From contig JAOXYB010024346.1 of assembly GCA_028565635.1 (NCBI GenBank), forward strand, positions 2,817-16,239: a DNA stretch of 13,423 bases, in the 5' to 3' direction. Both the position numbers and the translations under genes were made by a program. This document shows positions 1 to 8,000 of the stretch, one piece after another. This DNA comes from Phoronis ovalis. Lineage: Eukaryota; Phoronida; Phoronidae. Numbering within the stretch: the stretch's first letter is position 1; every line of letters begins with the position of its first letter. Below the pieces are notes generated by a model. The model saw only the letters and a list, made by a program, of their open reading frames with translations. It ran no database searches and was not told where the DNA came from.

Positions 1-370
1 TTTTCTTACTATTAGTGTATGTTCCTTTTACTAGTCGGTATTCGTTACGTCAGTATATGCCTAGATTATTAGTCGGCTTTGCAGCTGTGCACAGATTAAA
101 TGAAATATCGAACAATACACAAAAAAATGTTGTATAAAAACGTTAGTTTGATTTAGAATTTTAGAAAAAAATTTAGGTACGAAATGTATACTTGTTGTCA
201 GTATGAAAGCCACTCGCTTTGTACGTACTGTGCTCTACAACAGCTCGTGACATCAGAGCGGGAGCCAGTGTCATAGCAGAGGTTCCTTACCTTTACCGAG
301 TGAATGGTACTTTGTATTATTATACGAACGGATCATGTTATCATCCACCTGTTAATGCATGAGAGTACAG

Positions 371-384
371 TCCCGTAGACGGGA
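371..384. repeat. Small hairpin TCCCG-TAGA-CGGGA
   Basis: Perfect 5-bp arms around a 4-nt loop in otherwise AT-rich sequence. No function can be assigned. Confidence 0.5.
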
Positions 385-858
385 TGACCTTTTACCTTTA
401 ACAAGTATAATAACGTCTCACGCTGTAGTTACCAGAATTCCCTTCATTCTTTGTTGCCTTAAAACTGCGGTGATTAAAGGAATTATTTTAGTAATCGGGT
501 CTGTAGGTAAAAGATATTTATATCACAAATGTTGATGTTTTGATTTCCGTGTACGCTATTATAGGCTTATTAATTTAATAAATAACTATAAATGATACAT
601 ACTACATATATTACAAGGGACGTTTTTAATATAATCTATATAGAGTACAATAAAAATGACATATAATCTGGTGCACCTTTCTTAATGGTATGAAATAGGA
701 TGCTAGCGGATGTAGTAAGTGTCATGAACGCGGCGTTGTTTTCGATTCTTTACAGAAACATGAACCATGCAAAGTATCCTTAAGTACAGAATATAGTAAA
801 TATATCAGGTGAAAGGGGGTAACACTTAGAGAAAGTGAATGCACCCGGCCATATGCCT

Positions 859-880
859 GGAGCTTACTCTGGGAGCTTAC
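859..880 (+). repeat. Short tandem repeat, 13-bp period, 1.7 copies
   Basis: GGAGCTTAC occurs twice (859-867 and 872-880), separated by TCTG. Only a local duplication is supported. Confidence 0.6.
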
Positions 881-1882
881 CTTATATGTTGTAATCATAT
901 CCTAACTTTTGTGGTCCGTGGGAATTAAAATACTTGGGAACAGATTTAATTTAGAATTTAAAATGGCTTTGGTGGTGGAAGTTTTATATTCCTCACGAAC
1001 AGCTTCTAAAACTACCCTCATAATAAGTGTAGTATTATCATAGGTTATAAGCAAGTGGTGAGTTTTGTTTCGAATTTTGTAATGCCAAGGTAGGGTGGAC
1101 AGCCGGTGTAGAGAACATGGATAAAAGTATAACAATGGTGGTTAATAGTTTTGTGAGATGTGTTTTCTATGGTTTTATTATCATCCTTTTTAAAAAGCGT
1201 CATATTACAGTTTGCCGTAGTGTCATAACAAAAAGATTGCTATATAAGAATGCGTGTCAAGTCGTGCGGTAAAACGTAAACAAAGCTGCAACACGGGGGA
1301 AATATTTTTACATAACAAAATCTTAATTTATCTTTTTTTTTAAAAAGGTCATGTTGGCATATAAAACGTTTTATTTTACATCTATGGTTGCCGTGGTGAT
1401 GAACAAATGAAATAACCATTCATAACAATGTGTTTTTATACATCTCTCCACCCAATACGTACGCATATATCACAGAATCTACATTGAGTGCAACACTTTA
1501 TTGGAAAGTTCTTGATGAAATATAGAAAGATTATTTCCCTGTCATAGCCTTCAGATTATCACAGCTATGTTCCAGTGATAAGTTGAAAAAAGAAATAACC
1601 GGTTCATTTAATGGGTATCTGGATTAACTCAGTTATTAACACTTATAACATTAAGTTAAGTTAAAGTCTGCTTATTCTAAAAAAAAGGATGATTGAGACG
1701 CGTTTTTATGTGGTACCTTGTTCTGGTTCCATAATTTGCATCTCCATGCTGGCAAATATAGAGGGGAAAATATAGTATGCATTTTATGATAAATGCATTG
1801 ATAAAACAAATCCACTGGGAATAAATAACTATATAATACAGGAAGGGGTGCGGTTTATATGAAATCGATCGGTTCTTTCCAA

Positions 1883-1896
1883 TTGACCAAGGTCAA
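1883..1896 (+). promoter_or_regulatory. Nuclear-receptor-like palindrome with NR5A/ERR-type core
   Basis: TTGACCAAGGTCAA has two 6-bp arms around AA. It contains CCAAGGTCA, which fits the extended half-site YCAAGGYCA bound by FTZ-F1/SF-1 and, as TNAAGGTCA-like sites, by ERR receptors. Function is inferred from the motif alone. Confidence 0.3.
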
Positions 1897-2447
1897 AAAA
1901 TAGACCGTACAAAAGTATCAATAAATATAATTCGTCCTAGACTCAAAATTACAGATTTGATGTGGAGTGTGCATTGTGGATTTCGTGTTCGCTTGCTTTC
2001 TAAATAGAATAGGTCTGTAGGTTAGTTTTATGAGATAATTAAAATGTTTGTTGTATTTCAACGCCAGTTGAGTTTATTAGGTTAATCAATTCAAGCGACA
2101 AGACTGATTTATTTATTTGGTTTTCCTTCTTCTAAAAATAGTTTAACAAGGGTAAAATCCCGTAATAGTATATAATAATATAAGCACTCAGTACTATAAA
2201 TACTTGAATTTTGAAACCGGATAACCCGACGCTGGTAAATATAGTTGAAAAGATAAACTGATGTTTAGTATTATTCTCCGCCCTGGATCAATGAGTTAGT
2301 AAGTATGCTCAGTAGAATGACATGATTTAGTAACAGAGTCCACAGTACATCGTGTTACAAACTTACTACTGTTTACAACGAATTGCGAACCGATGGTATA
2401 GAGTGGCTTATTGTACTATGCCTTTTATAATTTATGACATAACAAAT

Positions 2448-2462
2448 ACCGTTCCGAACGGT
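2448..2462. repeat. Perfect 15-bp palindrome
   Basis: ACCGTTCCGAACGGT has 7-bp arms around a central C. It stands out by GC content and symmetry in an AT-rich stretch and could be a dimeric-factor site. Confidence 0.5.
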
Positions 2463-2530
2463 CGTAGTTAAAATACACATAGAAGGGGTGATATTTTGTG
2501 CAGCACATCCAGCCTTTCTCTCAAAAGAGG

Positions 2531-2555
2531 GGTATGTGATCATACCTTTTTTTTT
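2531..2555 (+). repeat. Hairpin followed by a run of nine T
   Basis: GGTATG-TGAT-CATACC is a perfect 6-bp stem with a 4-nt loop, immediately followed by T9 (2547-2555). In an animal genome a T run is also an RNA polymerase III stop, so a small RNA 3' end is conceivable. No A and B boxes or known RNA are seen upstream. Confidence 0.45.
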
Positions 2556-2918
2556 GTTAATTTCGTAAAGTTGTTACACGACGTTTAACAATACAATTAC
2601 ATTCATTAGCACAGGTGTATCTTCTAAAAATGCAATTGAAACTGTATTAGCCAGACATCACGAACTAGCCCCATCAACCATTGTGATAATCCATCCGTAA
2701 ACAAAAGAGCTTATTAGAAACTATCTTAACAAAGAAACTTCAGACTGTATCGTATGAAGTTCAATACTGCTAGAGTGCACTTTAATAAACCTTCTTTAAG
2801 CTAATCCTTAGATCTCCTGCAGAGCTTGGAAATAGTCCATTATCATCACCGCAATTAGGCAGCAGGATTTTCGAAATGTATCTTCCGCTAGGTACATTGG
2901 ATTTTCAAGACCACATTG

Positions 2919-2947
2919 GATAATAATAAATTATGTTATTATTTATC
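2919..2947. repeat. Near-palindromic AT-rich segment
   Basis: GATAATAATAAA on the left mirrors TTATTATTTATC on the right with a single-base offset. Such segments are expected by chance more often in AT-rich DNA. Confidence 0.35.
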
Positions 2948-3017
2948 AAGTGAATTTATGTTTATTTATAGTTTTACTGGAACTTAAATTGATTAATATC
3001 CGCGGATAAATCAGTGA

Positions 3018-3027
3018 CCCCCCCCCC
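3018..3027 (+). repeat. C10 homopolymer
   Basis: Ten consecutive C bases in AT-rich DNA. Length may vary between individuals or reflect sequencing error. Confidence 0.8.
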
Positions 3028-3403
3028 GAAAAACATATTTAAGACGAATTATGCTTGATTTTCTAATTGGTTAAAAATATTGCATGATCGATTGCGGATT
3101 GATTTCACCAAAAAGTAATGTTATTGCTGCTTTTGTAAACAATTTTCAGAGAAAGTTTACTTCGCATACTCAATTCCTAATAATTGATATTAGACACCGG
3201 AGACGTGTATGTAAAAATAAGCGGTGCGGGGACTATTTAGCCCAGTTGGGTCATCATACCTTGACTCTCAATATCTCAACATGTCATCTAATACCCACCA
3301 CATCCTTCCACGAAAAGTATTTTGTAAACATGATGATTTAGCAGTCACGAAACACGTCATTGTCTGCTGCACACAAGAATGAAGTTACTGTAGATACAGT
3401 GAG

Positions 3404-3411
3404 ATGCAAAT
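3404..3411 (+). promoter_or_regulatory. Octamer (POU-type) motif
   Basis: A perfect ATGCAAAT lies 52 nt upstream of the DR5 element. POU-domain factors bind this word. A chance occurrence is possible, but its closeness to the DR5 and forkhead sites suggests a composite element. Confidence 0.35.
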
Positions 3412-3463
3412 AGATTATTCGGAGTCGCGGGGTTTGAGTTCCCTGAAATTAGCGGTAGTTCCT

Positions 3464-3480
3464 GGGTCATTGCTAGTTCA
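3464..3480 (+). promoter_or_regulatory. DR5 retinoic acid response element (RARE)
   Basis: GGGTCATTGCTAGTTCA consists of two half-sites, GGGTCA and AGTTCA, each matching RGKTCA perfectly, in the same orientation with a 5-nt spacer. This is the classical high-affinity site for RAR/RXR heterodimers. It lies 1047 nt before the first visible CYP26 exon, on the same strand. Vertebrate CYP26A1 is induced through DR5 elements, so the context matches the expected feedback control. Actual binding is inferred. Confidence 0.7.
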
Positions 3481-3495
3481 CAGCCTAAGTATAGT

Positions 3496-3533
3496 GGGAT
3501 CTAGTGCGGTAATGTAAACATTCACGGGATCTA
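3496..3533 (+). repeat. Two GGGATCTA copies spaced exactly 30 bp
   Basis: GGGATCTA occurs at 3496-3503 and 3526-3533. The 30-bp start-to-start distance is close to three helical turns, and the forkhead word lies between them. No known factor is assigned. Confidence 0.5.
3513..3520 (+). promoter_or_regulatory. Forkhead-type site beside the DR5 element
   Basis: TGTAAACA is the reverse complement of the forkhead consensus TGTTTACA. It lies 32 nt downstream of the DR5 and between two copies of GGGATCTA. Confidence 0.35.
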
Positions 3534-3978
3534 CACCACGAAACGACAAACAAATCCAAAAATAGCTGTAACACTGGAAACTGATAACAACCATGCATAT
3601 ATATGGATTTTATTATATAGATTACTTCATAATTTATAGTAATTTTAAATACTTTTATCAATAAATTATGCGTTCTGATATATGTCGAGTTATTAGATAA
3701 TACATTAAATCCAGCAATTAACGTTGTATCTTACTATTTTAATAGGTCCGTATTCAATATTCTATGACATATGAGGCTAATTATTACATCCCTATTATAT
3801 TATTAAACATAAATGGCACGGAACCAGTTGAGGAGATGCGGAAGAATATGCATTTCGTTGAATTTGAATGCACTACACAGACAATGGTGCACACAATTTG
3901 GTCGATTGTCAGTCTGTGCGTGTCTGAGACTAATATAACTAAAAAACTTTACGAAAATTTCGTAACACAACATTTGAC

Positions 3979-3995
3979 AGTTCAGGGAAAGTTTA
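3979..3995 (+). promoter_or_regulatory. Imperfect DR5-like site
   Basis: AGTTCAGGGAAAGTTTA has a perfect first half-site, a 5-nt spacer and a second half-site with one mismatch (AGTTTA for AGTTCA). It has the same orientation as the perfect DR5 515 bp upstream. Confidence 0.3.
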
Positions 3996-4526
3996 AGGTG
4001 TTCACTTACTTGAATACATGATGTTGTGTTATCAAACAAAAGGCATGTGACGGACAGTTATTTCAGACTATTAATTTTACACGTTTTGGCTAGGTGCCCA
4101 ACATAACAACAGGGTCACACAAACTATTTGACTTTGAAATACAATAAATACTATCCGGAAAATGCACAATGAACCCACAACCCTTTTGGCTTTAATTAAA
4201 CTTAAGTTGGATGCTCAGTATAGCATTTTATACAATTTCAAAATGACTGTTGTGAAATTTACACTTATTTTTCATTAGGCCATAGTAAATTCGCATATTT
4301 TTAACTTTAATTACCCATACTGCGTTGCAATCCGTATGTAGCAAATTCGGAAAAATTTGCGGACCGGTCGATTTACCATGTTTGCTGTGTGCTACATTTT
4401 AATAATTTCCTGGTTAGACAAATAACTCGCTTCCAATTCATTACACTTTACTTTTGATAATTTCGATTTTATTGTAAACACAATATAGAATCTTTTTTTA
4501 TTAATATACTGCGCGTTTATTTTCAG

Positions 4527-5027
4527 GGCGACTTCTTTGACAAGAAAAGAGAAAAATATGGACACGTGTACAAAACGCACATTTTGGGAAACCCGACCAT
4601 TCGAGTATGCGGAGCTGACAACGTCCAAAAGATTCTTCAAGGAGAACACGTGCTGGTTCAATCCAATTGGCCGGCTAATATTCGAATGCTCTTCGGTGAG
4701 AGGTCTTTAGCTATGAGACAGGGCGAAAGTCATACAGAATTACGCCGTGCGGTACAGAAGGGCTTTTCTCACAATATTTTGGAGAACTTTATTGAAGTTA
4801 TGCAAACTACGATACAAGACTGCATTTTATCCAGGTGGTGTGATAAAAGCGGTGACATTTCTGGTTTACAAGAATGCAAAAGGTTAACATTTACCCTGGC
4901 CTGTTCTTTACTAGTCGGATTTGAATTTGAAGAAAGCGAAATTGATATCTTGCTACCTGTGTTTAAGAAACTGGAAGACGGGATGTGGACATTGCCAATA
5001 CCTATACCTGGAACAACTTTTCACAAA
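4527..5027 (+). CDS. CYP26: CYP26 exon (B to F-helix region), 167 codons
   Basis: The acceptor is TTTATTTTCAG ending at 4526 and the donor is AAA|GTAAGA at 5027/5028; both are strong and the exon is exactly 501 nt, phase 0 at each end. It begins GDFFDKKREKYGHVYKTH, colinear with the post-hinge segment of vertebrate CYP26, and contains GADNVQKILQGEH and WPANIRMLFG. There is no ATG near its start and the frame is open back through the splice acceptor, so this is an internal exon and not the first coding exon. A helix-C-like ESHTELRRAVQKGFS lies at residues 67-81, and the exon ends with the LPIPIPGTTFHK segment found in the F-G region. Confidence 0.95.
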
Positions 5028-8000
5028 GTAAGAATTACGTAATAAGTAATGCAGTTCAAACTTTTTAAATCGCTAACTGGTTACTCTTCAATCTAGCATA
5101 TGTAATTAAAAGGTGTAGAATGCAAACAACACGTAACAAGAGAACAATACCCGGAAACAATCATGACTCCTTTAATGCGATTTCAAGGAAGAAAAATATT
5201 AAATTAATTTAGAAGGTGTCAAACCATGCCTTTTTTTACTGTTCACCTAAAACTTTATTATTAACAAATGTTTTCTGTTGGTGTCTTAAACAGGCGTTGG
5301 AGGCTCGTAATATCATACGAGAAAAGATTACTCAAGCCTTGAAGAACGACTGTAACAGCTTCAGCGTTTTGCAGCACATGTTTGGTACATACAACGGAAT
5401 TCACGACGAAGAAACGTGTCTTCAAATTTGTACAGAAATGTTGCTAGTCGGACATGAATCTTTGGCAAGCGGAGCTACCGGCCTCATCTTCCAGCTTGGG
5501 AAAAATCCGAACGTCATTCAAAAAGTTCAAGAAGAATTGGCGGAGCACAATTTGTTGGACGCTTCGTCGTCTGGTTCTGTTACAATGGACGTGTTGAATA
5601 AAATGACGTACGTTGATGGTGTTGTAAAAGAACTATTGCGCATGCTCCCACCCGTTGGAGGAGGTTACAGAAAAGTAAAGCAGACGTTCGAATTACAGGT
5701 AACTTTTTTTCTCTTTTTTAGCAAAAAGCGTGCTTAATGTTGCCTCATAAATTACACTGTACCTTGTATTTGCTACGGAAAAATGATTGATAAATATCGT
5801 AGCAGTCTTTCATTAATCTGTCGCACACAGGGTATAAGTATAGATACCATTACTTTGTAGGCTTCAAATTTTTAATAAAACGCCGCATTCTAACTACTAA
5901 TAAACAGATCCTTAGAAATTTGCAGTAATGCGATTTTTCAATAATATACACAATTAAAGTTTGAAAGTGTTTCAAAATTTGAGAAACAATCATTAAATTA
6001 TCAAAAACGTATGGACGATTATTTATATGTATGTGTTTATTTGAACTAATACTTTTTGACAATGTTTGAAAATTTCTCCCACAGCTTAGATGTTATCTAA
6101 AAACGATGACGCGTGTGTTTCCTAATTAAGGTCACAAAAAAGTAAAAAAAAAGGAATTGTGTGTTAAAGTTTACTTGAGGCTGTCCTTTAAAAATTCTTC
6201 TCATATAAACACTATTGTTTCATCGAACATGGCCTTGTTAGCTTTTAAGTAAAGCAAGAAATGAAAAAGTGTTACGAGAGGTGAAAAGTTGAAAGTTGTT
6301 ACGCAGCATATTAAACCACGTTATTTAGATCCAACTTAATTAATGTTGTCATCCACACATATATCCTACAGAGAAATCCGCTACAGGCACACAAGAGCTT
6401 TGATCAGTATATACTTCCTAAGAAATTCTCACGTCAAAATATATGAATTTTTCAAAACGCGCATTTTTTATCCTGTAATTGGCTTTGACATAAAGCCAGG
6501 CGTATTCCCCTTTAAAACATCAGCCGAGTGAACATTGTTGTTGAACATTTTTTTTGAATGTTTACATGTTTTTGATAAGTGTAATGTTTCATATGCACTC
6601 GCTTGAATCAAAACTAGTTTTCATATTTTTTAAATATTTTTTATTTCATTCTGGCGAAACACCAAAAACATAGCTTGATGAACTTCAGTTCACCTTTTAA
6701 TAATTAGTCAATCAAATAATTTTTTATACCCCCTGGATTTTGTGCAAAAGCTTGCAAAAGCTTCCTACTTTTTTCTATGTGACACGAAAAGCGAAACTGT
6801 GTATAAAGTCGAACAACGATCCCTGCTTGTCATGCAGTATTTAAAAAAGCGGACGTTTATATCGAAGTTTGTGAATTTACGGTAAACAACAATTTTTTAA
6901 TCAAATTTACAAATTTCAGGAGGAAGTGATCTCGTTTGATAACTATCTTGTCACAGTTTCATTGGGCTGTTTTATATGGATAACAATACAGTCAATGAAG
7001 CTAGAAAGTCTATCTCATTACATTTGGCAGGTGTGAATCGAAATGAGGAAAAATAAGTAATTGTTTCTTTCGTTCGTTGTAGAAATAGATAGCGACCACT
7101 TCCCTTGATCGCCCTTTATAAGATCGTTTGACCGTGTCATTATTTATCTTTCGTGATTTGGTTTGTTTACTTGTAAAGAAAAATATGGCAAATTTATCAT
7201 GAGCTTTAATTTTTTTTTCAAAGTTCAGGGTATACTATTACAAGTGTCCTGTGCCATAAATTTAAAATATATAGTCTGCCCCACTAAAATATTAACCAGA
7301 TAAATTGATATCAATTATAAACTTTTGCACTGTTGTTAAATTTGACCTAAATTATGTACTTTAAGAAGGCCAATAACTTCCTTTTTTAGATTTATAATGT
7401 TGGGGTTCGATAGTTCTCTTTATTGTTTATTCAAAACAATATTCCCTTTCCTCAATTACCGCTTTTTAGCTAGGGTGCCATATTTACATAAAATAAAATG
7501 AAAATTAAAAAATGTTTTCATCTATTTTTTTGTCATTCGAATTTCATAGAAAGTTTCGCAAAACACCACAGAGACACTTTTTGGAGAGTTCCATTCGTAA
7601 TATAAAACTCTGATCTTTTTTGTCGATTAATACGTCGAGCAAACACTATAAGACTACACAGTACCTGTTGATAATAAAATCGCTGCGACTTCACGACAGA
7701 TCAGATAAAATATACCTAATTGACATCATTAAGCACATTTACATGTCGGTATGACAGAAAAGCGCTAACTCCGGTTATTAAACTATATAATGACAACTTC
7801 ATGACAGTTCAGGGATCTTGTACGTCTAAATTACATGTAGATGTGACAGAGGAAAGCTAATTCCGCTTATGAAACTAGGGGAAATGTCATGACACCAGAG
7901 AAATACACCTAACAGACATAACTGATTACCATAAAGTGTGTGTGTGTTGTAAGTATGCACACCAGTGTTGATATGTGTGTGGTTATTGGTGGAATTAGTA

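Larger units (their letters stand above)
1..3360. other. ORF-poor stretch, probable CYP26 5' region or first intron
   Basis: No exon is convincing on either strand. A search by eye for a P450 hinge exon (Pro-Pro-Gly followed by Gly-Glu-Thr and a donor) found none. The longest ORFs (902-1135 minus, 3084-3341 plus) look like chance AT-rich frames. The stretch holds small hairpins and palindromes (371-384, 2448-2462, 2531-2555), a short tandem repeat at 859-880, an NR5A/ERR-type palindrome at 1883-1896, a C10 run at 3018-3027 and several GTAAACA words. If exon 1 lies to the left, all of this is intron 1. Confidence 0.6.
3361..4526. other. Non-coding segment directly upstream of the first visible CYP26 exon, rich in regulatory-like sites
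   Basis: This contains the perfect DR5 element (3464-3480), an octamer (3404-3411), forkhead words (3513-3520, 4474-4480), a repeated GGGATCTA, and a one-mismatch DR5 (3979-3995). Overlapping ORFs on both strands at 3764-4039 have no recognisable relatives and are probably chance. The segment ends with the polypyrimidine tract and AG of the exon at 4527. Confidence 0.6.

Noticed and set aside
902-1135. 77-codon minus-strand ORF
   Set aside because: Composition is typical of AT-rich chance frames; no splice sites, promoter or recognisable peptide.
3084-3341. 85-codon + strand ORF starting with ATG
   Set aside because: No recognisable domain, no promoter or polyadenylation context, and it sits in otherwise non-coding DNA. 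Length is not exceptional for one of six frames over 13 kb.
3421-3450. tRNA-like T-arm (CGGGG, loop, CCCTG) with a B-box-like GGTTTGAGTTCC
   Set aside because: The loop has 8 rather than 7 bases and no A box, anticodon arm or acceptor stem is present. No tRNA or tRNA-derived SINE can be supported.
3764-4039. Overlapping ORFs of 85 and 78 codons on opposite strands
   Set aside because: Neither looks like a known protein, and mutual overlap on both strands suggests local lack of stops.
4392-4661. 89-codon minus-strand ORF
   Set aside because: It overlaps the secure CYP26 exon and its acceptor; a shadow frame.
7393-7410. B-box-like GGGGTTCGATAG
   Set aside because: No pairing T-stem, A box or tRNA fold around it.
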